A DNA stretch of 64,000 nucleotides from positions 1,054,001 to 1,118,000 of the forward strand of contig OZ253669.1 of assembly GCA_965263375.1 (NCBI GenBank), in the 5' to 3' direction. The stretch comes from JAJFFW01 sp965263375 (GTDB lineage: Bacteria > Pseudomonadota > Alphaproteobacteria > Caulobacterales > Parvularculaceae). This document shows, piece after piece, positions 6,879-15,586 of the stretch. A program made the translations under genes and the position numbers. Numbering within the stretch: position 1 is the first letter of the stretch; each line of letters starts with the position of its first letter. Under the pieces are notes generated by a model. It worked only from the letters and a program-made list of their open reading frames with translations, was not told the DNA's origin and made no database searches.

Positions 6879-7748
6879 TCATTCGAGCGTATTTTTCAAT
6901 TCCATCAAAAAGTCGATAACCACCCGAATACGCATCAGGTCCGCAATGTCGCTATGAACTGCGAGCCAAAGGGTTCGTTTAACTTCAACTTCGTGGCTAA
7001 GAATTTTGGTTAGGTTTTGATTTCTTCTTGCCATAAAATCAGGGAGGATGCCGATCCCGGCGCCGGCGGCGATCATCTCCATTTGAGCATTGATGCTTGG
7101 ACTGCATAAATGTGGGGTGAGGCTAGGTAATACGTCCTCTAAGTATTTTAGTTGTGAGGAGTAGATCAAATCATCTGTGTAGCCTATTAAGACGTGTTCT
7201 TTAAGGGAGGCGCGATCAAAAATAGCAGGGCGCTGGTTGAGATAGGGCTGAGCGGCGTAAAGGTGTAAATGATATTCTGAAAATTTAACAACTTTTATGC
7301 GCCCGCTTGTTGGGCGTGTAAGCAGGATAGACATGTCCGCCTGACGCTTGGGTACACTGACGAAACCAGAAAGCGCAATCAAGTCTAATTCGATCAAAGG
7401 ATAGGCCGCATTGAAGTTTTTTAGAGAGGGGGCAATAATATTTGTGCCTAAGCCTTCTGGCACGCCCAGCCGAACCCGTCCGGCTGTCACTTCTTCACCT
7501 TCTGCTTTAACTTGAATATCGAGGGACGCAGCCTCCATCTTTTCCGCCAACGTGGCCAATTGCTCACCCGCTGGCGTTAGGGAGTGTCCGCGCCGGGTGC
7601 GCTCAAATAATGTGCGTCCTAAGTCTTTTTCTAAACGCTTGATGCGCCTGCTAATCGTAGTCGCATCAATGTTGAGGAGCGCGGCGGCTTCATCCAGCCT
7701 TGTTTGCCGACTGACAGCGAGAAATAGCTTTACATCATCCCAATTCAT
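6879..7748 (-). CDS. LysR-family transcriptional regulator, probable regulator of the valine operon
   Basis: A 289-aa LTTR. The N-terminal winged helix-turn-helix occupies residues ~1-60 (MNWDDVKLFLAV, then EAAALLNIDATTISRRIKRLEKDLGRTLFERT). It is followed by the linker helix and a periplasmic-binding-protein-like effector domain. It is divergent from mmsA with 111 bp between the starts, the classic layout of an LTTR and its target. A perfect CTGCAT-AA-ATGCAG palindrome in that gap is a good operator candidate. The effector is unknown. mmsA operons elsewhere are often governed by AraC-type MmsR, so a LysR here is a modest variation. Confidence 0.92.
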   Translation of the reverse strand: MNWDDVKLFLAVSRQTRLDEAAALLNIDATTISRRIKRLEKDLGRTLFERTRRGHSLTPAGEQLATLAEKMEAASLDIQVKAEGEEVTAGRVRLGVPEGLGTNIIAPSLKNFNAAYPLIELDLIALSGFVSVPKRQADMSILLTRPTSGRIKVVKFSEYHLHLYAAQPYLNQRPAIFDRASLKEHVLIGYTDDLIYSSQLKYLEDVLPSLTPHLCSPSINAQMEMIAAGAGIGILPDFMARRNQNLTKILSHEVEVKRTLWLAVHSDIADLMRIRVVIDFLMELKNTLE

Positions 7749-7762
7749 TGGTTGATTTTATC

Positions 7763-7776
7763 CTGCATAAATGCAG
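7763..7776. promoter_or_regulatory. candidate LysR operator between the regulator and mmsA
   Basis: CTGCAT-AA-ATGCAG is a perfect 6-bp inverted repeat centred about 90 bases upstream of the mmsA start and just upstream of the LysR start codon. Divergent LTTR genes usually bind such sites, both repressing themselves and activating the neighbour. Confidence 0.5.
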
Positions 7777-7814
7777 TTGTCACCTGTAAAAATATCTATG
7801 TACCGGCAAAATGC

Positions 7815-7820
7815 TATACT
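7815..7820 (+). promoter_or_regulatory. candidate -10 box for the mmsA operon
   Basis: TATACT lies 40 bases before the ATG at 7860. The expected -35 position (ATATCT, 7792-7797) does not match TTGACA, consistent with an activator-dependent promoter. Confidence 0.4.
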
Positions 7821-7859
7821 GTAATAAAGCTGTAACAGGAATAAGTGAGGGAGCAAGCG

Positions 7860-9356
7860 ATGCGCGAAGTGCACCACTTTATTGGCGGTAATGAATTCAT
7901 TGGTGAATCAGGCCGTTTTGGCGACATATACAACCCAAACACAGGGGAAATTCAGGCCCGTGTTCAGCTAGCTACGACGGCGGAAGTCGCAAAGGCCGTT
8001 GAAAACGCGAAGGCTGCCTTTCCCGAATGGGCGGGGACTAACCCACAGCGCCGTGCGCGTGTCATGTTTGAGTTTAAGCGCCTTTTAGAAGCCAATATAA
8101 ATGAAATGGCTGAGCTTTTGTCCAGCGAGCACGGTAAGGTCATCGCTGACTCTAAAGGTGACATTCAGCGCGGTATTGATGTGGTTGAGTTCGCTTGCGG
8201 TATTCCGCATTTACAAAAAGGCGAATATACCGAAGGCGCGGGCCCAGGGATTGATGTTTACTCCATGCGTCAGCCGCTTGGCGTAACGGCTGGCATAACG
8301 CCATTTAATTTCCCAGCCATGATCCCATGCTGGATGGCGGCTGTTTCAATTGCCTGTGGCAACACATTTATTCTAAAGCCGTCAGAAAAAGATCCTAGCG
8401 TTCCGCTGCGTATTGCGCAGCTAATGCTAGAGGCGGGCGCGCCAGAAGGCGTGTTAAACATGATCAACGGCGATAAAGAAAGTGTTGATGCCTTGCTGAC
8501 GCACCCTGATGTTAAAGCGCTTAGTTTTGTTGGTTCGTCAGATATTGCTCAATATGTTTACGCAACGGGCACGGCCCATGGCAAGCGCGTTCAGGCGATG
8601 GGCGGCGCAAAAAACCATGGCGTTATTATGCCAGACTGTAATATGGAACAAGCGGTCAAAGATATTGTGGGCGCTGCATATGGTTCTGCTGGGGAACGCT
8701 GTATGGCGTTGCCGGTTGCTGTAACTGTTGGGCAAAAAACCGGTGATGAGTTTGTTGAACGGATGTTAGAGGCTGCGCGCGGTCTTAGGGTTGGCGTTTC
8801 CACTGATCTTGATGCGCATTACGGACCAGTTGTTTCAGCAGCACACAAACAGAAAGTTGAATCATATATCCAAATGGGGGTTGATGAAGGGGCGGATCTG
8901 AAACTCGATGGACGTGGCCACACTTTGCAAGGTCATGAGAATGGGTTCTTTATCGGTCCAAGCCTTTTTGATCATGTAAAGCCTGGCATGAAGTCCTATG
9001 AGGAGGAAATCTTCGGACCGGTCCTACAGGTGGTGCGTACTGAAAGCCTTGAGGAGGCGGCGGCGCTGCCAACAAACCATCAGTATGGTAATGGTGTGGC
9101 GATCTTCACGAGCAATGGGCGCGCGGCGCGCGAATTTGCAGCGCAAGTCAATGTTGGTATGGTTGGTGTGAATGTGCCGATACCTGTTCCTGTAAGCTAT
9201 CATACTTTTGGCGGCTGGAAGCGGTCAGCATTTGGCGACACTAATCAGCACGGACCTGAAGGGGTGCGTTTTTGGACAAAGATAAAAACAATCACCCAAC
9301 GTTGGCCAGAAGGTGATATTGGCGATCAAGCTTTTGTGATACCAACAATGCAATAA
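7860..9356 (+). CDS. mmsA: CoA-acylating methylmalonate-semialdehyde dehydrogenase
   Basis: A 498-aa aldehyde dehydrogenase that converts methylmalonate semialdehyde (from valine) or malonate semialdehyde to propionyl-CoA or acetyl-CoA, with NAD+ and CoA, releasing CO2. Family marks are the ITPFNFPAMIPCWM motif, the FVGSSDIAQYVY Rossmann region, and catalytic Cys281 in SAGERCMALP. The final TKIKTITQRWP is typical of MmsA. I use ATG 7860, with GAGGGAG just upstream; the frame could also begin at GTG 7845, five codons earlier. It is the first gene of the operon and is 9 bases before the enoyl-CoA hydratase gene. Confidence 0.95.
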   Translation: MREVHHFIGGNEFIGESGRFGDIYNPNTGEIQARVQLATTAEVAKAVENAKAAFPEWAGTNPQRRARVMFEFKRLLEANINEMAELLSSEHGKVIADSKGDIQRGIDVVEFACGIPHLQKGEYTEGAGPGIDVYSMRQPLGVTAGITPFNFPAMIPCWMAAVSIACGNTFILKPSEKDPSVPLRIAQLMLEAGAPEGVLNMINGDKESVDALLTHPDVKALSFVGSSDIAQYVYATGTAHGKRVQAMGGAKNHGVIMPDCNMEQAVKDIVGAAYGSAGERCMALPVAVTVGQKTGDEFVERMLEAARGLRVGVSTDLDAHYGPVVSAAHKQKVESYIQMGVDEGADLKLDGRGHTLQGHENGFFIGPSLFDHVKPGMKSYEEEIFGPVLQVVRTESLEEAAALPTNHQYGNGVAIFTSNGRAAREFAAQVNVGMVGVNVPIPVPVSYHTFGGWKRSAFGDTNQHGPEGVRFWTKIKTITQRWPEGDIGDQAFVIPTMQ

Positions 9357-9365
9357 GGGCTTAAG

Positions 9366-10142
9366 ATGACGCAATTTGAAACGATAAAAGTTACGACTGA
9401 GGGTCGTGTGGCGACGGTAACGCTGAGCCGTCCGGATGCTCTAAATGCGCTCAACAGCAAAGTTATGAGCGAAGTCGTTACCGCCTTCGAACAGATCGAT
9501 CTTGATGCGTCGATAGCGGTCAGCATTTTAACTGGCGAAGGCAAAGCTTTTGCTGCTGGCGCTGACATTAAAGAAATGCAGCCGCAGTCTTTTACAGATA
9601 TGTATGTAAATGACTTTTTTGCGGGATGGGATCGATTTGCAGCTTGCCGCAAGCCTGTTATAGCGGCGGTCAATGGCTTTGCGCTTGGAGGCGGGTGTGA
9701 GCTTGCCATGATGTGTGATCTCATCATTGCTTCTGAAAAAGCAAAATTCGGTCAGCCTGAAATTAGACTTGGCGTGACACCGGGAATGGGTGGATCGATC
9801 CGCCTCACCAAAGCGGTCGGGAAGGCGCGTGCTATGGATATGGTGCTGACCGGGCGGATGATTGATGCTGAGGAGGCTGATAAAATTGGTCTGATCAGTC
9901 GCGTGGCCCCCCATGAGCAATTGCTGGAAACAGCACAAGAGATTGCTAACACGATTGCAGGATATTCCATTCCTGCAATTATGGCTGCAAAGGAAATGGT
10001 GGCAAGGTCGTTGGAGCTTTCAACAAGTGAAGGCGTCCGCTTTGAACGTCGTCTATTTCATGGGCTGTTTGGGACGCAAGATCAAAAAGAAGGTATGAAG
10101 GCGTTTGTCGAAAAGCGTGAACCAAACTTTAAGGATGAATAA
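9366..10142 (+). CDS. enoyl-CoA hydratase
   Basis: A 258-aa crotonase. In this context it hydrates methacrylyl-CoA to 3-hydroxyisobutyryl-CoA. The oxyanion-hole segments AAGADIKEM and NGFALGGGCELAM are present. Both catalytic glutamates of the hydratase subgroup are visible, at residues 112 and 132, with the expected spacing of 20. The length is standard for a mitochondrial-type short-chain hydratase. Its last base is the first base of the acyl-CoA dehydrogenase ATG (TAATG overlap), so the two are translationally coupled. Confidence 0.93.
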   Translation: MTQFETIKVTTEGRVATVTLSRPDALNALNSKVMSEVVTAFEQIDLDASIAVSILTGEGKAFAAGADIKEMQPQSFTDMYVNDFFAGWDRFAACRKPVIAAVNGFALGGGCELAMMCDLIIASEKAKFGQPEIRLGVTPGMGGSIRLTKAVGKARAMDMVLTGRMIDAEEADKIGLISRVAPHEQLLETAQEIANTIAGYSIPAIMAAKEMVARSLELSTSEGVRFERRLFHGLFGTQDQKEGMKAFVEKREPNFKDE

Positions 10143-11278
10143 TGCGGCTTTCTGATGAACAGCAGATGATTGTCGATATGGCCGAGACTTTCTCGCGCGA
10201 TCAATTACGTCCCCATGCTGAGCGATGGGATCGCGAGAAAATGCTGGATCGCAATGTCTTAAAGGCCATGGCTGAGCTGGGATTTGGCGGGATCTATACC
10301 CAAGAAGAACACGGCGGATCAGGCCTATCGCGGCTTGATTCTGTCCTCATATTTGAGCAGTTGTCAAAAGGGTGCATCAGTCATGCATCCTTTTTGTCTA
10401 TCCACAACATGGTGACATGGATGGTTGATCGCTTTGGGGACAATGCACTGCGCGCTAAATATATCCCCAAATTAACCGCTGCTGATATGATCGGATCATA
10501 TTGCTTAACCGAACCTGGGGCGGGGTCTGATGCTGCGAGTTTGAAAACAAGTGCGAAGGCTGATGGTAATTCTCATTATGTTTTAAATGGCGCCAAAGTA
10601 TTTATCTCTGGCGGCGGGTTTTCTGATGTGTACCTTGTTATGGCGCGTACCTCAGATGATGGCGCCCGCGGCGTTTCAGCATTTCTTGTCGACAATGGAA
10701 CACCTGGACTTTCATTCGGCAAGAATGAAGAAAAGATGGGCTGGCGCGCGCAGCCAACCGCTATGGTGAATTTCGACGATTGCCGCATTCCTGCAGAAAA
10801 TAAGATTGGGCCAGAAGGGGAGGGGTTTAAGTTTGCGATGGCCGGTTTAGATGGCGGGCGGCTAAATATTGCGGCTTGTGCGCTTGGCGGTGCGCAAGAT
10901 GCGCTTGATCGTGCGCTGACATATTCCAAAGAGCGCCAACAGTTTGGTCGGGCGATTGCAGATTTTCAGGTAACCCAATTTAAGCTTGCTGATATGGAAA
11001 TAGAGTTGCTTGCCGCGCGCGCTTTGCTTCATCAAGCTGCTGAGAAACTAGATGAAAAAGAGCCTGAAGCGACGAAATTCTGTGCTGCGGCCAAGCGCTT
11101 TGTTACGGATACGGCCTTTAAAGTCGCTAATGACGCGTTGCAGATCCATGGCGGCTATGGATATTTAGCTGATTATGAAGTCGAACGCATTGTTCGTGAT
11201 CTTAGGGTGCATCAAATTCTTGAAGGCACAAATGAAATTATGCGCCTTATTGTTGGGCGCGAACTATTGAAAGGCTAA
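10142..11278 (+). CDS. acyl-CoA dehydrogenase, probable isobutyryl-CoA dehydrogenase
   Basis: A 378-aa FAD enzyme. By context it oxidises isobutyryl-CoA to methacrylyl-CoA, passing electrons to ETF. The FAD-binding signature CLTEPGAGSDAASLKT and the C-terminal QIHGGYGYLADYEVERIVRDLRV are clear. The catalytic base is Glu361 in LEGTNEIMRL, the position used by short-chain and isobutyryl-CoA dehydrogenases. Substrate choice is inferred from the neighbours, which are all valine-pathway enzymes. The spacing to the next gene is only 5 bases. Confidence 0.92.
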   Translation: MRLSDEQQMIVDMAETFSRDQLRPHAERWDREKMLDRNVLKAMAELGFGGIYTQEEHGGSGLSRLDSVLIFEQLSKGCISHASFLSIHNMVTWMVDRFGDNALRAKYIPKLTAADMIGSYCLTEPGAGSDAASLKTSAKADGNSHYVLNGAKVFISGGGFSDVYLVMARTSDDGARGVSAFLVDNGTPGLSFGKNEEKMGWRAQPTAMVNFDDCRIPAENKIGPEGEGFKFAMAGLDGGRLNIAACALGGAQDALDRALTYSKERQQFGRAIADFQVTQFKLADMEIELLAARALLHQAAEKLDEKEPEATKFCAAAKRFVTDTAFKVANDALQIHGGYGYLADYEVERIVRDLRVHQILEGTNEIMRLIVGRELLKG

Positions 11279-11283
11279 CTGGG

Positions 11284-12351
11284 GTGAGTGACGATATCGT
11301 TGTTGAAAAAACGGGCGCATGGGGCGTTATTACGTTAAACCGCCCAAAAGCGCTAAACGCGTTAAACTGGGATATGGTGAAGGTATTCCTGTCCACGCTA
11401 ACCGCTTGGGACCAAGACGATACAGTCAAGGCCGTATTGGTCAAAGGCGCTGGCGAAAAAGCTTTCTGTGCTGGCGGTGATATTCGTTGGTTGTGTGATG
11501 CAGCTAAGGACGATCCGGCGACCGCGTGCCGCTTTTTTTATGATGAGTATAGCAACAACGCGAAGATATATCACTTCACTAAGCCTTATGTCGCTCTAAT
11601 CGATGGGATTGTGATGGGCGGCGGCGTTGGGGTTTCCGTGCACGGTGATTACCGTGTCGCCGGTGATAAAACTATGTTCGCCATGCCAGAAACTGGTATC
11701 GGTCTGTTCCCAGACGTTGGCGGCGGACATTTCATGTCTCGTCTTGCTGGCGGCTTGGGGCTGTATTTGGCTTTAACCGGACAACGGATGAAGGCGGCTG
11801 ATTGCGTTTATTCCGGAGTTGCGACGCATTATACGCCCTCCGATAAGCATGCAGAACTTGAACAGGCCTTGCTAGGAGAAATTTTTTTTGGGGGGTTATC
11901 TGCAAACGAAACGGTTGCTGCGGTGTTGGATAAGTTTTCGCAAACTCCTGTCGACCCTGCGCCGCTTTCAAAAAATTCTGATGAGATTGATCGTTTCTTT
12001 GTTGGACAAGAAACTTATCTTGATCTTTTAAGCGCGCTTAAAGAAGATGGCGGAGCATTTTCTGAAGGTACAATTTCTGTGCTGAATAAAATGTCTCCTA
12101 CTTCATTGCTTTTAACCTTTGAGCAGATGAAGCGCGCAGCATCTTTGGACTTTGATGATGTGATGAAGATGGAATACCGCATGGTTAGCCGCGTTATGGA
12201 GGGGCATGACTTTATTGAAGGCGTGCGTGCACTGATTATTGATAAGGACGGCGCTCCCCAATGGCTTCCAAATACGGTTGATGATGTAAACAGCCAGGAT
12301 ATCGAAGCTTATTTCGCAGACCTTGGCGACAAAGAATTACGCTTATCCTAA
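11284..12351 (+). CDS. 3-hydroxyisobutyryl-CoA hydrolase
   Basis: A 355-aa crotonase-fold thioesterase that frees 3-hydroxyisobutyrate from its CoA ester. It has the HIBCH pattern CAGGDIRWL, then DGIVMGGGVGVSVHGDYRV, then MPETGIGLFPDVGGGHFMSRL. Glu136 and Asp144 match the catalytic pair of the family. The C-terminal extension (DFIEGVRALIIDKDGAPQWLP) separates it from ordinary hydratases. It starts at GTG 11284, six bases after the previous stop. Confidence 0.94.
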   Translation: MSDDIVVEKTGAWGVITLNRPKALNALNWDMVKVFLSTLTAWDQDDTVKAVLVKGAGEKAFCAGGDIRWLCDAAKDDPATACRFFYDEYSNNAKIYHFTKPYVALIDGIVMGGGVGVSVHGDYRVAGDKTMFAMPETGIGLFPDVGGGHFMSRLAGGLGLYLALTGQRMKAADCVYSGVATHYTPSDKHAELEQALLGEIFFGGLSANETVAAVLDKFSQTPVDPAPLSKNSDEIDRFFVGQETYLDLLSALKEDGGAFSEGTISVLNKMSPTSLLLTFEQMKRAASLDFDDVMKMEYRMVSRVMEGHDFIEGVRALIIDKDGAPQWLPNTVDDVNSQDIEAYFADLGDKELRLS

Positions 12352-12375
12352 AAACATAATTAGAAGGCGATAGTA

Positions 12376-13263
12376 ATGAAAATTGGTTTTATCGGTCTTG
12401 GGAATATGGGCGGCCCTATGGCGGCCAATTTGGCGAAGGCCGGGCATGACGTTGTTGCGATGGATTTGTCGGCTGAAGCCGTGGCGCGCGCTGTGGATGC
12501 TGGATGCTTGCATGGAGAGACAATCGCGGCCGTTGCTGAAGGGGCTGAGGTCATTGTAACGATGTTGCCAGCTGGCGCCCATGTTCGCTCGGTATATATG
12601 GGTGATGATGGCATTATGGCTCATGCTCCAAAGGGGGCATTACTGATCGATTCATCAACCATTGATGTTGAAACCGCAAGACAAGTCATCGCGGCCGCGA
12701 GCGAACGAGGTTTCCAGATGGTGGACGCTCCGGTTTCGGGCGGGGTTGCTGCGGCTAGCGCGGGAACGCTTACCTTTATGGTCGGCGGTGCGGAAGGCGC
12801 CTATCAACATGCTAAGCTCGTTCTTGAGGTTATGGGGCAAAACATTTTCCATGCCGGCGCTGCGGGCAATGGCCAGGTTGCAAAAATTTGCAACAACATG
12901 TTGCTCGGCATATCAATGATTGCGACAAGTGAAGCGTTTAACCTAGCGGAAAAACTTGGACTGGACGCCCAGACATTCTTTGATATCTCCTCGACGGCGT
13001 CTGGCCAGTGTTGGTCGATGACACAATATTGTCCGGCCCCGGGGCCGGTGGCGAAAGCACCGTCTAATAATGATTATCGTCCGGGCTTTGCTGTTGGGAT
13101 GATGTTAAAAGATATGCGTCTGGCTCAAGATGCCGCGCATAAGGCGAAAGCGTCGACCCCCCTTGGCGCACAATCAGAAGCCTTATACGCGTTAATGGAA
13201 TCAGCAGGAAAAGCGGATCTAGACTTCTCTGCTGTCATGAAACTACTTCGCGGCGACCTTTAG
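12376..13263 (+). CDS. mmsB: 3-hydroxyisobutyrate dehydrogenase
   Basis: A 295-aa NAD-dependent beta-hydroxyacid dehydrogenase that oxidises 3-hydroxyisobutyrate to methylmalonate semialdehyde, the substrate of MmsA. The N-terminal Rossmann motif is GFIGLGNMGGPMAANL. The substrate motif is DAPVSGGVAAASAGTL. Catalytic Lys170 sits in GNGQVAKICNNM. The C-terminal KDMRLAQDAA is also standard. It is the last gene of the operon and converges with the flagellar fliJ-like gene 25 bases on; no strong terminator lies between them. Confidence 0.95.
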   Translation: MKIGFIGLGNMGGPMAANLAKAGHDVVAMDLSAEAVARAVDAGCLHGETIAAVAEGAEVIVTMLPAGAHVRSVYMGDDGIMAHAPKGALLIDSSTIDVETARQVIAAASERGFQMVDAPVSGGVAAASAGTLTFMVGGAEGAYQHAKLVLEVMGQNIFHAGAAGNGQVAKICNNMLLGISMIATSEAFNLAEKLGLDAQTFFDISSTASGQCWSMTQYCPAPGPVAKAPSNNDYRPGFAVGMMLKDMRLAQDAAHKAKASTPLGAQSEALYALMESAGKADLDFSAVMKLLRGDL

Positions 13264-13288
13264 TTTTCGAAAATAGATAGTTGGGGCA

Positions 13289-13705
13289 TTATCCGGCTTT
13301 TAGCCTGGAAAATTCTTCGCGCGTTTGCTCTTCTTTTTTCTGGGCAAGCGCTTTTTCTTCTTTCTGCTTTTTTTCTTCAAGACCTTCCCAAGCCTGCATC
13401 GCACGGAGAGCGTCTTGCAGGGCTGCACGGCGCTCAGCAAGCAGCTCGTTTAGGCCTGTTGCAGCTTCGCGAGCTTCATCAGCTTTGTGGGCGCGAAACA
13501 CCATATGATTTTGAAAAGCGTGAAGGTCGCCGCCTGTCAACGGTTCTTCTTGCTCAAGGCTCATCGATAGCGCCGCGGTTTTATGGGCCTCAGCGCGGTC
13601 AAGGTGCGCTTGCTGGGCCAATTGCGCTTGCTTATAGCTTTGTTCTTCGCGGCGCTTACGGCTTTCAACAAGGTCTTTTAATTGCTTAATTGTCTTGAGA
13701 TTCAT
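13289..13705 (-). CDS. fliJ: FliJ-like flagellar export protein
   Basis: A 138-aa protein that is almost entirely a charged coiled coil, beginning MNLKTIKQLKDLVESRKRREEQ and ending in a Lys/Glu-rich segment. This fits FliJ, the stalk-like component that links the FliI ATPase to the FlhA gate. Identification is by shape, length and place, since FliJ sequences diverge strongly. The open frame extends 34 codons further upstream, but that part overlaps flhB and looks non-coding. I take ATG 13705, which overlaps the flhB end by 20 bases, implying coupling. Confidence 0.65.
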   Translation of the reverse strand: MNLKTIKQLKDLVESRKRREEQSYKQAQLAQQAHLDRAEAHKTAALSMSLEQEEPLTGGDLHAFQNHMVFRAHKADEAREAATGLNELLAERRAALQDALRAMQAWEGLEEKKQKEEKALAQKKEEQTREEFSRLKAG

Positions 13706-14795
13706 TGCTATAGCCTTTTGTTGCTTTCTTGCGGACTTCATCCGCATAGTGAATGGCGGCGGCGACGGCGGCAAAATGCTCGCGTTGTATTTCTTCTCCG
13801 ATTTCAACTAGGGCGTAGATTGACCGCGCCGTTGGCGGATCACGAGAAATTGGAACGCCTGCTTCTGATGCAACTTCACGGATGCGGGCGGCGACCTCGT
13901 CGACACCTTTCGCGATACAGACTGGCGCGCCTGGCGCATCTTGGCTCCATTTAAGGGCGACCGCATAGTGTGTTGGGTTGACGATCACAACATTTGCGTC
14001 AGGAACATCAGAGAGCATACGGTTGGTGGCAATTTCTTGCGCCCGTTTTTTACGCTCATTTTTCATGAACGGGTCGCCTTCGGTTTCTTTGTTTTCTTTT
14101 TTCAATTCTTCAAAACTCATGCGCAATTTTTTTTCGTGCATGAATTTTTTCCAAGGAAAGTCAGCCGCAGCGACCGCGACAGCGGCGGCGGTCGTTAAGC
14201 CTAAGAAGAAGACGGCTTCGCGATACATTGTCGGTCCGAAAGCCTGCACAGGCAAAGCCGCAAGAAATGGGAGCTCTAAAAAGCGGTCCTTAAAGGCAAA
14301 AAGTAAAATACATATGGTGACGCTCATCTTCGTCATGCTTTTGACGAATTCGCCAAGCCCATTGGGGCCATATTTGTTCTTTGCGTTATCGATGATGGAT
14401 AGGCGGTTAAGCTTTGGCTTTATCTTTGTTGGGGCAAAGACAACAGCACGCTGTGCGACAAGCGATAATATCGTGGCGATGGCAAGCGGCGCGAAAATCG
14501 GTGTGACGGCAACGAACAGCTTCACTAATAACGATAACATAAATTGTCTGCCATTAGATGACATCAGTTCAGCGGCGATCACGTCGGGGTGGGCGAAAAA
14601 GCTAAGAAGAATACTGCCGATATTGGTTGCGACCATTCCCCCAGCGATGATGATGGCAAGATATAATGCGCCGTATGTGGCGGCCGTTGTAATTTCTGTG
14701 GAGTAAGCAACGTCCCCTTGTTCGCGTGATTTTTCCAGCTTTCGCTGGGTGGGGGCGTGTGATTTATCCTGACTGTCGCCGCCTTCTCCGCTCAT
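13686..14795 (-). CDS. flhB: flagellar export gate protein / substrate-specificity switch FlhB
   Basis: A 369-aa inner-membrane protein with four hydrophobic segments in the N-terminal ~210 residues and a cytoplasmic domain. That domain carries the self-cleavage motif NPTH at about residues 273-276 (VIVNPTHYAVALKW). Cleavage between Asn and Pro switches export from rod/hook to filament substrates. The N-terminus (DKSHAPTQRKLEKSREQGDV) is typical. Its start overlaps the fliR stop by 4 bases. Confidence 0.96.
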   Translation of the reverse strand: MSGEGGDSQDKSHAPTQRKLEKSREQGDVAYSTEITTAATYGALYLAIIIAGGMVATNIGSILLSFFAHPDVIAAELMSSNGRQFMLSLLVKLFVAVTPIFAPLAIATILSLVAQRAVVFAPTKIKPKLNRLSIIDNAKNKYGPNGLGEFVKSMTKMSVTICILLFAFKDRFLELPFLAALPVQAFGPTMYREAVFFLGLTTAAAVAVAAADFPWKKFMHEKKLRMSFEELKKENKETEGDPFMKNERKKRAQEIATNRMLSDVPDANVVIVNPTHYAVALKWSQDAPGAPVCIAKGVDEVAARIREVASEAGVPISRDPPTARSIYALVEIGEEIQREHFAAVAAAIHYADEVRKKATKGYSNESQDN

Positions 14796-15577
14796 AGGGC
14801 GCCGCCGATCAAGTTTTGCATAATTTGATCAAGGAGCGCTGACCATGTTCCCAAAAGAACGGGTGCTGATAGAGCTAACAAAACCATGCCTGCCAATGAA
14901 ACAGCCGGGGCCCCGATAAGGGCGACCATCAATTGCGGCATGGCGCGGTTAACGGCGCCGATCGCAAGGTTATAGATAAAGCCCAGCAGCACAAACGGCA
15001 AGGCGAGCGCTAAGGCCGCAGCGAATGAAAAAGCGGCGCGTTCCGCCGCCCATCCGCCGGTTTCAACACCGCCAGGAAAGACGCCAAAGGGCATAATGAT
15101 AAAGGATACTGCAAGGGCGCGAACCGCTTCAAAATGAAGGCCCAAAATGACTGCGATTGTCATCCCTGTGACCACCAAAATTGTGCCGATAGGTGGTTCT
15201 GGGGTTGTTTCGAGCCCACCAAATAGTTGTGATAATGACATTGCTTGTGCAGCAATGGAACCCGCCGTCTGTAGGATATAGATTGCTATGCGGATGCTAA
15301 AACCTAAAATGGCCCCGGCGACAGCTTCTGCGGCTAACAAGGCGGTTAGGCCCGCTGTCGTTTGTGGCGCGGTTACATTTTGAGCGAGCACGATAGGGGT
15401 CACAATAAGCGCTATGCTCAGCGCTGCTGCTAGACGCGCTTGCGTAGGAACAAAGCGTTCGCCAATCCCGGGCAGGAAAAATACAAGGGCTGAAATTCGT
15501 GTGAGTACGCCGAAAAAAACTGCTAAAGCCGAAGTGCTTAAGGTTGTTAACGGCGCTAATGTTTGGAGCATTTCCAT
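14792..15577 (-). CDS. fliR: flagellar export gate protein FliR
   Basis: A 261-aa very hydrophobic protein with about six membrane segments. Together with FliP and FliQ it forms the helical export channel inside the MS ring. Family features include the N-terminal FFGVLTRISALVFFLPGIGE and the late RAMPQLMVALIGAPAVSLAGM. It lies between flhA (9-base gap) and flhB (4-base overlap), the usual neighbours. Confidence 0.94.
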   Translation of the reverse strand: MEMLQTLAPLTTLSTSALAVFFGVLTRISALVFFLPGIGERFVPTQARLAAALSIALIVTPIVLAQNVTAPQTTAGLTALLAAEAVAGAILGFSIRIAIYILQTAGSIAAQAMSLSQLFGGLETTPEPPIGTILVVTGMTIAVILGLHFEAVRALAVSFIIMPFGVFPGGVETGGWAAERAAFSFAAALALALPFVLLGFIYNLAIGAVNRAMPQLMVALIGAPAVSLAGMVLLALSAPVLLGTWSALLDQIMQNLIGGAL

Positions 15578-15586
15578 CGGCTGATC

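Noticed and set aside
13978..14706. 242-codon frame antisense to flhB
   Set aside because: It mirrors flhB, which is fully convincing on the other strand.
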